Below are positions 7,344 through 16,553 of a DNA stretch of 28,721 nt, piece by piece. The stretch is from Methanobacterium sp. PtaB.Bin024 (GTDB taxonomy: Archaea; Methanobacteriota; Methanobacteria; Methanobacteriales; Methanobacteriaceae), in the NCBI GenBank assembly GCA_002067065.1, contig MVPY01000096.1, forward strand, positions 1 through 28,721. Direction: 5' to 3'. The stretch's first letter is position 1. Each line of letters starts with the position of its first letter. The translations under genes were made by a program, and so were the position numbers. The notes beneath the pieces are model-generated. The model was not told the origin of the DNA. It was given only the letters and a program-made list of their open reading frames with translations, and ran no database searches.

Positions 7344-7955
7344 ATGAGTACGAAAGATAGAATCATGAAAACTACTTTTAAATTATTTTTAAAAAAGGGA
7401 ATTGTTGATGTTTCATTAAGTGATATTATAAAAGCAGCAGACATTACTACAGGAGGATTTTACTATCACTTTGATAGTAAAGATACTTTACTAGTTGCAG
7501 TTCTTAAGAAATATGTATTTGATTATTTTAATTCCACCATAGAATATGCTAGAAATTCTGAAGGCACACCTAGAGAAAAAATAGAATCTGCGATGTTAAC
7601 TATGTGGGGAGAATGTGTACCTATTGCCGAAGCTACAACCTCAGGTGAAAGTTCTGAGAAGGCAGATTATAGGAAGATACACCTTCTATTGATGGAAGGT
7701 ATACAGAAATATGATGTAATAATGGAATACTACACGAAGTACCATCATAACTTGTTAAATTTCATTAAAGAAACAATTGATGAAGGTGTAGCTCGAGGTA
7801 TCATAAGGTCGGATATTGATTCTGCTGAACTTGCAGCGATTATTCACTCTTCTATGGTTGGATCAGTCATCATGTGGGTAGCTATGCCTGAAATACCATT
7901 AGAAAAGAGAATAATATCTAATATGGATTATTATTGGGAATGTACTGCAAAATAA
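7344..7955 (+). CDS. TetR/AcrR family transcriptional regulator (second paralogue)
   Basis: A 203-residue TetR protein with helix-turn-helix at residues 4-50 (RIMKTTFKLFLKKGIVDVSL, then ITTGGFYYHFDSKDTLL) and a helical effector domain. It matches the divergent regulator at 6178-6801 along its whole length, with an identical recognition-helix region and less similar middle (for example GECVPIAEATTSGESSEKADY against GDDSTINETTQLVESAEKIDY). The C-terminal segments VGSVIMWVAMPEIPLEKR and VGTVIMWIGMPAMPMEER are also closely related. The two probably arose by duplication and kept the same DNA specificity while the ligand pocket drifted. The gene points toward the FdhB-like operon, whose promoter carries the shared palindrome. 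The ribosome binding site is weak. Confidence 0.93.
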   Translation: MSTKDRIMKTTFKLFLKKGIVDVSLSDIIKAADITTGGFYYHFDSKDTLLVAVLKKYVFDYFNSTIEYARNSEGTPREKIESAMLTMWGECVPIAEATTSGESSEKADYRKIHLLLMEGIQKYDVIMEYYTKYHHNLLNFIKETIDEGVARGIIRSDIDSAELAAIIHSSMVGSVIMWVAMPEIPLEKRIISNMDYYWECTAK

Positions 7956-8303
7956 ATTCCACATGCGCTCGGAATGTAACTTTTTTTTTTAGTTGTTTTC
8001 ATTTTTAATTAAAGAATAATTTGATGATACTTTTTGGTTTTTTAATTTTACATAGTTATTTTTTGCACTAACCAAATTCAACAAACACACAGATTATAAT
8101 TTGTGCTGTTTTTAAGCAATAATTCATTAAAAGCAATAGTTTAATAAGCTCTGAAATTGGAATTATAATAATTAATAATTACAAACAGAACACTCGGTAT
8201 GTTTATATATGATGACTTACATGTTTAGATTCAAAAGCATTCAAAAGCAGGAATGGGCTCTTGAACAGTGAGCTAGGGGCAAACATACGGAGGTATTATC
8301 AAT
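7956..8303. other. Intergenic region with the promoter of the FdhB-like operon
   Basis: A T-run (7981-7990) shortly after the regulator stop is a likely terminator. The promoter with operator at 8185-8209 is listed separately. Otherwise this 348-bp AT-rich stretch shows no gene. A GGAGGT ribosome site at about 8289-8294 serves the 8304 start. Confidence 0.65.
8185..8209 (+). promoter_or_regulatory. Promoter and operator of the FdhB-like operon
   Basis: ACAGAACACTCGGT (8185-8198) is followed after exactly 3 bp by the TATA box TTTATATA (8202-8209), the mirror image of the adh and transporter promoters. The flank AATTACAAACAGA upstream matches the shared block. At the expected second site 41 bp upstream (8144-8157) I see no clear palindrome. 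Transcription would begin near 8232, giving a leader of about 70 nt. Confidence 0.7.
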
Positions 8304-8720
8304 ATGAGTGTAAGTAATAAGAATGTGAATCTACATGTGAATAAAATCAAAATGGTTCGGCCCGATAAAAATCCTAAGAACTGTGATTTAGATTTGAATG
8401 TGAATTGGAGAATTGATTTCATTAAAATTGATGAAAAAATCTTGAAATATGTCTGTGTTCTGACAACTATTGATGAAATGCCCCTTAATTTCGCAATTCA
8501 GGGTTTAATTGAATGTGAAGATCATAAAGTAGATCTGGAAAAAAGGTCCGATGAATTATCTCCTTTGATTTTAGATAAAGGCATGGAGGCCATGATAAGT
8601 ATGGTAAATGCAACTAAAGACATCAGCGTTCAGATCAAACCCATACCCGAAGCTTATCTGGCCGATACTCCAAAAATAAACTCCCTGAAAGGTATTAAAA
8701 TCATAGAAAATATGCAATAA
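8304..8720 (+). CDS. Protein of unknown function, first gene of the FdhB-like operon
   Basis: I do not recognise this 138-residue protein with certainty. It is soluble, with no signal peptide or membrane segment and no cysteine cluster. Alternating hydrophobic stretches such as WRIDFIKIDEKILKYVCVLTTI and FAIQGLIECED look like paired beta strands of a small sandwich, followed by a helix (SPLILDKGMEAMISMVNATKD); the shape is faintly reminiscent of archaeal SecB-like proteins, which is only a guess. A good GGAGGT ribosome site lies 9 nt upstream. It is the first gene after the operator-controlled promoter and 48 bp before the FdhA-like gene, so it probably serves the same complex, perhaps in assembly. 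Confidence 0.8.
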   Translation: MSVSNKNVNLHVNKIKMVRPDKNPKNCDLDLNVNWRIDFIKIDEKILKYVCVLTTIDEMPLNFAIQGLIECEDHKVDLEKRSDELSPLILDKGMEAMISMVNATKDISVQIKPIPEAYLADTPKINSLKGIKIIENMQ

Positions 8721-8768
8721 TCCCGAATTAAATGGAAATACAATAATTCAAACTAGGTGTTAAAATTG

Positions 8769-9875
8769 ATGAAATTAACCCACACAATATGTCCTTCCTG
8801 TAGTGTAGGTTGTGGAATAAATCTCATAACCCAAAAACAGGAAGCAGTAGGCACTTACCCCTACAAAAGGCACCCAATAAACGAAGGTAAGAATTGTAAA
8901 AAAGGAAGAGAATGTTATGAACTGTTAAATGAGGAGAAACGGTTGTTAAATCCTCATATAAAAAAAAGCAATCTGGTGAAGTCGGATTGGGAGGAATCTT
9001 TAAATCTGGCTGTTTCTGAGATGAAGTCTTGTGAACCTGGAGAAATTGGGATCATTGGCTCTGGAAATTGCACCAATGAAGAATGTGAAATCCTTAAAAA
9101 ATTCGCCACTTCATTAGGTGTGGAAAACATAGGATTTCCTGCAGGAAACTTTCCCTACTTTGATTTTGAAACAGCAAGTCTCAACGACGTGGAAAACTCC
9201 CAGTTCATTCTGATAATAGGAAATATCTTAAAAGAATATCCTTTAATTGGAAGAAAGGTCATCCAAGCCAAAGAAAATGGTGCTGAGATAATTACCATTG
9301 ACTACCTTGAGAAGACAAATACCGGCATGATCTCGGATCAATACATTCAAACTAAATCAATCAGGGACTTTTTGGACAAGCAAGCCAAAGAAATTCAGGC
9401 TAAATTAACTGAATCATCTGTAATAATCGTAGGCAAATTGGACCATAAAGAGGAACTCGAAGAGTTCCAGCAAATAGCGGCCAAATCAAATTCTAAAATA
9501 ATTCCTGTGATGAAAGAATGCAACTCCAGGGGAGCTATGAAAACCCTTTCCCCTCTAAGTGAAGAGAAATTGAAGGCCATGATAGATAAAGTGAAATTAT
9601 TGTATGTGGTGGAGGATGATATTGTATCTCACATGGGTGAAGCAGTAAAAAAACTGGATTTTCTCATCACACAGAGTACCACTCTTAATAGAACTGCATT
9701 AGTATCTGATGTTGTTTTTCCCGCTGCTTGTTGGGCAGAGAAGACTGGATCTTTTACCAATGTAACCGGTAACACTCAAAATGTCCAGCAAATAGTTCCT
9801 CCACCTGGTGAAGCCATGGATGATGCTGCAATCATTATGAAAATTGCAGAAAAAATGGAAATAGACTGGGAGTAG
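8769..9875 (+). CDS. Truncated molybdopterin-oxidoreductase (FdhA-like) protein lacking the catalytic ligand
   Basis: The 368-residue product begins like formate dehydrogenase alpha subunit, with a 4Fe-4S motif of Cys8, Cys11, Cys15 and Cys43, then KKG. It is about half the length of FdhA (near 680). Where FdhA has the selenocysteine or cysteine followed by His (the ARxCH segment after TNEE), this protein reads GVENIGFPAGNFPYF, so the metal ligand and catalytic His are gone. The second cofactor-domain signature near the end is recognisable (TLNRTALVSDVVFPAACWAE then GSFTNVTGNTQ), but the C-terminal MopB domain is missing. It probably carries electrons or acts as a scaffold instead of oxidising formate. 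It recalls the formate-dehydrogenase-like (flp) genes beside mvh in Methanothermobacter. I chose ATG 8769 over GTG 8757 because AGGTG sits 9 nt upstream of it. Confidence 0.85.
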   Translation: MKLTHTICPSCSVGCGINLITQKQEAVGTYPYKRHPINEGKNCKKGRECYELLNEEKRLLNPHIKKSNLVKSDWEESLNLAVSEMKSCEPGEIGIIGSGNCTNEECEILKKFATSLGVENIGFPAGNFPYFDFETASLNDVENSQFILIIGNILKEYPLIGRKVIQAKENGAEIITIDYLEKTNTGMISDQYIQTKSIRDFLDKQAKEIQAKLTESSVIIVGKLDHKEELEEFQQIAAKSNSKIIPVMKECNSRGAMKTLSPLSEEKLKAMIDKVKLLYVVEDDIVSHMGEAVKKLDFLITQSTTLNRTALVSDVVFPAACWAEKTGSFTNVTGNTQNVQQIVPPPGEAMDDAAIIMKIAEKMEIDWE

Positions 9876-9884
9876 GTGATTTTT

Positions 9885-11033
9885 ATGGATTCTAATTATT
9901 TACTGGCACGAGCCAAAGATAAGGATTTGTTGGAGAAAGGAGAATGTGGTGGAGCTGTAAGTTCCATTTTCCAGTACCTCCTTGACTGCAACCTGGTTGA
10001 GGGAGTTTTAAACCTGAGCCATGGAGAAGATATATACGACGGGATCCCCACTCTGATCGAAGATTCAAATGATTTAATAGAGACCTGTGGATCTCTACAC
10101 TGTGCTCCCACCATGTTCGGGGAATTAATAAGTAAATATCTACAGGATATAAGATTAGCGGTGGCTGTTAAACCCTGTGATGCCATGGCTATCAAAGAGC
10201 TGGAAAATAGACACCAAATTGACAGTGATAAAATTTATAAGGTAGGTCTCAACTGTGGAGGTACGGTACTACCCATTACCGCACGTAAAATGATAGAACT
10301 ATTTTACGAAATCGATCCAGCAGATGTGGTGAAAGAAGAGATTGACAAGGGCAAATTCATCATTGAACTTACCGATGGTAGTCATAAAGACCTGAAAATT
10401 GATGATCTGGAAGATGAAGGATATGGAAGACGGGTGAACTGTCAAAGATGTGAACAGATGGTTCCCCGAAATGCAGATATTGCCTGTGGAAACTGGGGAA
10501 CAGAACCAGGATGGACATTCATAGAAATAATCACTCCCAAAGGGAAAGAACTGGTCGAAGGAGCCAGACAAAATGGATACATAGAAGTCAAAGCACCATC
10601 TGAAAAGGCTGTAGCTATACGGGAAAAAGTGGAAAGTGTAATGATAAAAATGGCCAGAAAATTCCAGGACAAATATCTGGAAGAAAATTATCCCTCATTG
10701 GAGGAGTGGGATGAATACTGGAACCGGTGTATCAAATGTTACGCCTGCAGAGACGCCTGCCCCCTATGTTACTGTCGGGAATGTGAACTGGAAAAAGAGT
10801 TCTACCAAGATTCAGAAAACACCCCACCGGATCCTCTTACCTTTCAGGGAGTTAGATTGTCGCATGTATGCTACAGTTGCATTAACTGTGGGCAGTGTGA
10901 AGATGTGTGTCCCATGGAAATTCCAGTGGCCCGTATCTTCCATAGAATGCAGAAAAAATACCGGGATCAAACTGGATACATAGCAGGTATGGATGAAGAA
11001 TTACCACCACTCTACAGCCCGGAAAAGGAATGA
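9885..11033 (+). CDS. FdhB/FrhB-like F420-binding oxidoreductase with two ferredoxin clusters
   Basis: A 382-residue homologue of the formate dehydrogenase beta subunit, the flavoprotein that exchanges electrons with coenzyme F420. Visible are the FrhB N-domain motif GGAVSSIFQYLL (22-33), the AVKPCDAMAIKEL segment, the C-domain signature NCQRCEQMVPRNADIACG (C186, C189, C201), and two C-terminal 4Fe-4S motifs: C282-x2-C285-x2-C288-x3-C292 and C332-x2-C335-x2-C338-x3-C342, with extra cysteines in CYCREC. It should oxidise F420H2 and pass electrons to the iron-sulfur proteins encoded on each side. The start is ATG 9885: AGGTGAT ends 4 nt upstream and overlaps the stop region of the preceding gene; an in-frame GTG at 9876 is less likely. 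It lies between the FdhA-like and MvhD-like genes in one operon. Confidence 0.92.
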   Translation: MDSNYLLARAKDKDLLEKGECGGAVSSIFQYLLDCNLVEGVLNLSHGEDIYDGIPTLIEDSNDLIETCGSLHCAPTMFGELISKYLQDIRLAVAVKPCDAMAIKELENRHQIDSDKIYKVGLNCGGTVLPITARKMIELFYEIDPADVVKEEIDKGKFIIELTDGSHKDLKIDDLEDEGYGRRVNCQRCEQMVPRNADIACGNWGTEPGWTFIEIITPKGKELVEGARQNGYIEVKAPSEKAVAIREKVESVMIKMARKFQDKYLEENYPSLEEWDEYWNRCIKCYACRDACPLCYCRECELEKEFYQDSENTPPDPLTFQGVRLSHVCYSCINCGQCEDVCPMEIPVARIFHRMQKKYRDQTGYIAGMDEELPPLYSPEKE

Positions 11034-11073
11034 ATATTCAAACAATCGTGTTACAAAATAATCAGGTGATAAA

Positions 11074-11490
11074 ATGTCTGAAAATGAGCCTAAAATTATT
11101 GGATTTTGTTGTAACTGGTGTTGCTACGGAGGAGCAGACACTGCTGGAACTGCACGAATGCAGTACCCTCCCAATGTAAGAATCGTACGGGTCATGTGTT
11201 CGGGGAGAATCAACCCATCTATGGTATTAAAAGCATTCAAAGAAGGAGCTGACGGAGTTTTCGTGGGCGGATGCCATATGGGTGACTGTCATTATGATGC
11301 CGGGAATTATAAATGGCGAAGGAGGGCTAAATTTGTTGAAGATCTGCTCCCTGAGTTTGGAATTGATAAAGAAAGGTTCAGATTCGAATGGATATCTGCG
11401 TCTGAGGGTGAAAAATTCCAGAAAACCATGGAAGAGTTCCGTAACAGCTTAAAAAAGCATGGATCCCTTCAAAGATCATTTTCAAAATGA
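11074..11490 (+). CDS. MvhD-like 2Fe-2S electron-transfer protein
   Basis: A 138-residue member of the F420-non-reducing hydrogenase delta subunit family, the protein that links Mvh hydrogenase or formate dehydrogenase to HdrA of heterodisulfide reductase. The pattern CCNWCCYGGAD (Cys12, 13, 16, 17), MCSGRINP (Cys42) and GGCHMGDCHYDAGN (Cys67, Cys72) is characteristic and intact. It starts 40 bp after the FdhB-like gene, with AGGTGAT before the ATG. Because no mvhG or mvhA hydrogenase genes follow, it probably works with the upstream FdhB-like protein to feed HdrABC encoded elsewhere. A different partner cannot be excluded. Confidence 0.92.
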   Translation: MSENEPKIIGFCCNWCCYGGADTAGTARMQYPPNVRIVRVMCSGRINPSMVLKAFKEGADGVFVGGCHMGDCHYDAGNYKWRRRAKFVEDLLPEFGIDKERFRFEWISASEGEKFQKTMEEFRNSLKKHGSLQRSFSK

Positions 11491-11512
11491 TCTGACTCTT
11501 TCCATTTTTTTA
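11474..11512 (+). terminator. Terminator of the FdhB-like operon, overlapping a stop codon
   Basis: GATCATTTT (11474-11482) and AAAATGATC (11484-11492) form a perfect inverted repeat that spans the TGA of the MvhD-like gene, followed by a T-run at 11506-11512. It looks like a bacterial-style hairpin with U-tract; in archaea the T-run alone may suffice. Confidence 0.65.
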
Positions 11513-11600
11513 TTTATTTGATATATTCGTGGAATGATATTCGAAATGATCTAAAATTTTTTTTATTGTAATTATAGTAAAAATTTGCAGGCATGATCAT

Positions 11601-11891
11601 ATGATAAAAACAACCCTTAGAACTGAACCAGGCCAGAAAGATACAATAATTGAAAAACCGCAGGATATAATTGGCGCTACTCGTTTAGAACCATTGTGTA
11701 TCAATTTTCGTCTATATACAAACACAAAAAATGAAGATGTTCTATTGGTTATTGAACATTGGAAAAATCCTGAGATCTTAGAGGAAAATATGCCAACTGA
11801 ACATTTAAATGTATTTGATGCGGCTATTGAAGATATTTTAGCTAAAGAATTGGAAATTTGTATTTCTTCGTTTGATAAAATAATTTTTTAA
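11601..11891 (+). CDS. ABM-fold (YgiN-like) small protein, diverged copy
   Basis: A 96-residue protein aligning end to end with the ABM-fold protein at 12398-12688; shared positions include the start of helix 1 (PGQKD/PGKRD), TKNEDVLLVIEHWKNPEILEEN against TEDENVLLMFEKWESKEALDTH, and EHLNVFDAAIEDILAKELEI against EHFKAFGAAIEDLVAKELEI. The fold is that of antibiotic-biosynthesis/quinol monooxygenases, small dimers that act on quinone-like substrates or simply bind ligands. This copy differs most at the N-terminus (TLRTEPG in place of AAAITGKPG) and at GNISYELLAS, now LCINFRLYTN, so it may be drifting toward loss. It has no clear ribosome binding site or palindromic operator. Confidence 0.7.
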   Translation: MIKTTLRTEPGQKDTIIEKPQDIIGATRLEPLCINFRLYTNTKNEDVLLVIEHWKNPEILEENMPTEHLNVFDAAIEDILAKELEICISSFDKIIF

Positions 11892-12397
11892 TCACCTTTA
11901 AATTGAATTGTGGGGAAATACTTTTTTTGAGATTTCACCAGAAGATAAATATTTTTATTCTTTAATCAATCATTAAAACGTGTTTAAACTGTATAAAAGA
12001 TATATTCACTTGTTTTAGTTATGATACGAAATAAACTTTCATTATTAAAGAAAATTACATAATTTGATTAATCATATATTAAAATTAAGCATAGTTGTTA
12101 TTTTTTTTAATAAAAAAAGAGAATATTCTCTACTAATATCAATTATTAATCATTGCAAACAGAACAATCGCTATGTTTATATGGGATAAATTTTTTATAA
12201 CTGTATAACTTGAACAAACTAACTTGAGATAACAGGTTTTGTATGATGTTTAAAAGAATTTTTATTTCAGGATGATGATAATCAAATAAGAATTGTCTAA
12301 TTGAAGCTTAAAAAGAAAAAAATTCACAAAATGGTTAGATAGTCCTTAATTAAATCATAGAAGATGAATCATAGGAAGAAATTAAAGGAGGAATGAA
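11892..12397. other. Intergenic region with the promoter of the second ABM gene
   Basis: This 506-bp AT-rich gap contains the operator/TATA pair at 12159-12182 and a separate perfect palindrome at 12118-12131. The predicted start near 12207 leaves a leader of about 190 nt, in which I find only a ten-codon frame (from about 12244) and no gene. The ribosome site GGAGG is at 12388-12392. Confidence 0.6.
12118..12182 (+). promoter_or_regulatory. Promoter with operator and an upstream palindrome
   Basis: ACAGAACAATCGCT (12159-12172) is followed after 3 bp by TTTATAT (12176-12182), matching the other operator-controlled promoters; the upstream flank TTAATCATTGCAAACAGA is the shared block almost unchanged. 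At 12118-12131, exactly 41 bp upstream, is AGAGAATATTCTCT, a perfect 14-bp palindrome that departs from the operator consensus at one base in each arm. It may be a diverged second operator. Confidence 0.65.
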
Positions 12398-12688
12398 ATG
12401 ATAATTGTAGCAGCTGCCATAACAGGCAAACCAGGTAAAAGGGACGAACTTATCTCTAAATCTCAAGATGTGATTAAATCCACCCGCCAGGAACAGGGAA
12501 ACATAAGTTACGAATTGTTGGCCAGCACTGAAGATGAGAATGTCCTGCTGATGTTCGAAAAATGGGAAAGTAAGGAAGCTCTTGATACTCATATGCAAAC
12601 CGAACATTTCAAAGCATTCGGAGCCGCAATTGAAGATCTGGTGGCAAAAGAGTTAGAAATAACTATTTTCTCTGCTGAAGAAGTATAA
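12398..12688 (+). CDS. ABM-fold (YgiN-like) monooxygenase-like protein
   Basis: A 96-residue protein with the antibiotic-biosynthesis-monooxygenase pattern: an N-terminal strand (IIVAAAITGKPGKRDE), helix 1 (LISKSQDVIKSTRQEQG), strand NISYELLAS, the FEKWESKEALDTHMQTEHF core and a final AKELEITIFS strand. Family members oxidise quinols or act as ligand-binding dimers without a bound metal or cofactor. A strong GGAGG lies 6 nt before the ATG. Its promoter has the same operator and TATA arrangement as adh and the FdhB-like operon, so it belongs to that regulon by inference. A role in handling a ketone, aldehyde or electrophile from alcohol metabolism is speculation. It has a diverged paralogue at 11601-11891. 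Confidence 0.9.
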   Translation: MIIVAAAITGKPGKRDELISKSQDVIKSTRQEQGNISYELLASTEDENVLLMFEKWESKEALDTHMQTEHFKAFGAAIEDLVAKELEITIFSAEEV

Positions 12689-12718
12689 AAAGGAGAGAAT
12701 TTTTAGGAGAGAAATTAG

Positions 12719-15407
12719 TTAGGATTCCACCAGGAAAGAAGTTCCCTCTTCTTTTTCAATCCTTAGAATGTTGTCAGCAGCGTCCTCCAGGTCAGTGTCA
12801 TGAGTGACAATGATCATCTGGGGGATTATGGACATCTTCTTAAGTAAATCAATAAGTTCCTGTCTGCGATAGGCGTCAAGGTGAATTGTGGGTTCATCCA
12901 GCATAATAAGCTCTAAACTACCTCCGGAAAGTACCTGGGTTATTCCCAACCTCAAAGCAAGGGCCACTGCTATTTTCTCACCACCACTTATCATGTCCAG
13001 ACTGCTTTCACCAGTGGGACCATAGATGGTCACATCATAATCATCATCCAGTTTAATGTCAGAGTATTCAAAATTGAATTTTTCAAATAAATCCCGTGTT
13101 TTTTCTTCTATTAGTGGTCTTGAGATGTTCCGTAAATCTTTTTGAACACCATCTTTTCCGTAAAGATCCCTAATGAAATTTAATAGTTTTAAAAAGTCTT
13201 TAAGGTGTTTTAAATCAGTTTCATATTTTTGGAATGATTTGATTTTACTTTCCAATTCTTTAATGGAGATGGAAAGTTGATCCATCTGTCCAGTTAACAT
13301 CTGTTTTTTCCCAGTTAACTGGTTTAATTCTTCATTTTTCAATTCCCATTCCTTTTTAACCCTTTCATGAGATTTTTCATTGTAGTTTAAATCTTCAATA
13401 TCCTTACTAATATCTTTCAGTTCTTTTAATGTCTTATTGATAAGGGTTTCATTTTCATTTTGTCTTTCTAAGAGAGTATCCTTCTGGCTAACTTCACCCA
13501 TTAGATGTTGATATTTTTTATTCATTTCCTCTAGATATGATATCTCTTCAGGAAGATTCTCCACACTGTCACCTGCAATTTCCATAAGTACGCTGATTTT
13601 CTTTTTTAAATCTCTTATGGACGTTTTTATTTCATCTAAATCAGATGAATGTTCTTCGATATTCCCCAGGGATTCTAGGGAACCTTTTGCAGCGATGTAA
13701 TTCTCGTATTTTCCTTTGATATTCTCGATCTGGGCTTTTTTATTTTTGATATCCTTTTCAACGCCCTCTAGGATGTTTATTTTGTCCTGAAGCTCCTTAA
13801 AGTTTGAATTAATGTCTTCAATCTCTTTATTATCTTCTTCCACTGATTTTAAATATTCTTTCAAAATACCTAGATTTATACTTTGAATTTTAGATTGTTG
13901 GGAGTCTAAATTTTCTTTTTGGGCTTCAATCTCTGCTAATTTTTCTTTCAAATCTTTTGACTTTAAAATATTAGCTTCAATATCGGATTGATAATCGTTG
14001 ATTAGTTCATCCCTCTTTTGAGGTGTTATTGTTGATTTACAGATCGGACAAACATTTTCAACCTGTTTTAACTCTCTTATGGGTTTTTCAAGGTCCTGAT
14101 TTTTCATTTTAATGTTAGATAGTTCTTTTTGTATATCATGGATATGCTCAGAAGTCTCCTGTATTTCTACCTCTAATTGGGTTTTGAATGTTGATAGATA
14201 ATTTTCAAATTCTTCAACTGAATCAAACTGAGTATTTAAGATTTGATTGGATTTTTCAAGGATATTCTTAACTTTTTCCAGAGATTGGTTCATTTTAGCT
14301 TCAATTTTTGACTTTCTTGTTGTATACTGCTCGGATAATACTCTACTTCCCTCAAACTGATCCTTAACGTACTGTAAACTGTTGATGTCACTATTTAAAA
14401 GAGAATAATCATTGTAATGGGGTTCATTCTCGATCAAAACCTTTTCAAAACGTTTTATATCATTCAACGCCTTAGTTAATCTTTCTTTGTCTTTGTTAAA
14501 ATTTTTCAGTTCTTTAATTTTTTCTTCAAGACTTTTCAAAACATCTAATTTATTTAACTTAAGTTTTAGTTTACTAATTTCCTCTTCTTTGCCGGTTATT
14601 TCAGTTAACTGCCAGTTGAGATCTTTTTTGGTTTTTTCCAGTTGTTCCATGAAATGTTCTTTGGAATTTAGTAGAGTCTGGTTTTTTTCAGATTCTAAAC
14701 TCCTTTTATCCAGTATTTCCTTCTTTTCCCTGGTTAAATTGGTGTCAATTATTTTTTCTTCTATTTCACGGTTGAGGTCTTTAATCTTGATTTTGAATTG
14801 TTCTTCCTGTTCTTTTTTAGAATCCAATTCTACATTTGCATCTTCAAAAGATTCTAATTTGCCTTCTAACCTTAATTTTTGTCCGTTATATTTGTCTAAT
14901 ATAATCTTAATGTTCTTCCAGGCCTTTTCAAGAGAATCAATACCCAAAAGCCTTCCAATCATCTGTTTTTTCTCAGAAGATGTTTTCTCGATTAAGTCTG
15001 ATATTTCTCCCTGGCGCACATAAACTGCATTAAGGAACAGGTCTCCATCCATCTCCAGAAGGTTCTGAACTTCCATTGTGACATGTTTATCTCCTGATAC
15101 TAGTGATTGGAATCTTTCACCTTCTTTTATGCTCATGATGGCTTTGGAAGATGTTTTTGTACGTTCTCTTAAAACTCGGTAGGTCCGACCATGAGCAGTA
15201 AACTGGATTGCAACAGACATCCTTTTTTGGCCGATGGTTATGAGCTGTTGGATCTTTTTACTGGTATGTTGTTTGAAAAGTGCAAAGCTCACTGCTTCAA
15301 GAATGCTGGATTTGCCTGCCCCATTTCCCCCTATTATGAGGGATATTCCAGTATTAAAGTCGATGCGAGTATCCCTATGGGATTTAAAGTTCTTCATATG
15401 GAGATTT

Positions 15408-15418
<11 letters not shown>
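12719..15418 (-). CDS. rad50: DNA double-strand-break repair ATPase Rad50
   Basis: An 899-residue SMC-like ATPase that works with Mre11 at DNA ends. Walker A is GGNGAGKSS at residues 30-38; the Q-loop region reads YVRQGEISDL; long coiled coils run on each side of the zinc hook CPIC (residues 457-460), and the C-terminal lobe carries the signature SGGEK and Walker B LIMLDEP with its D-loop IHLD. The frame is open from 15472, but ATG 15418 (MIIKNLHMKNFKSH) is the canonical start and has GAGGAG 5 nt upstream. It overlaps the end of mre11 by 11 bp. It is the last gene of the nurA-herA-mre11-rad50 operon and converges with the ABM-like gene on the other strand. Confidence 0.97.

Positions 15419-16552
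<1,134 letters not shown>

Positions 16553-16553
<1 letters not shown>

Noticed and set aside
8769..9875. Possible selenocysteine (in-frame TGA) formate dehydrogenase
   Set aside because: The frame has no internal TGA, and the catalytic segment reads FPAGNFP with no Cys or Sec; the gene is short by design or deletion, not by a misread stop.
14487..15023. 178-codon plus-strand frame opposite rad50
   Set aside because: The Leu/Ser/Phe-rich sequence is the antisense of the Lys/Glu coiled coil of Rad50; it is not a membrane protein gene.
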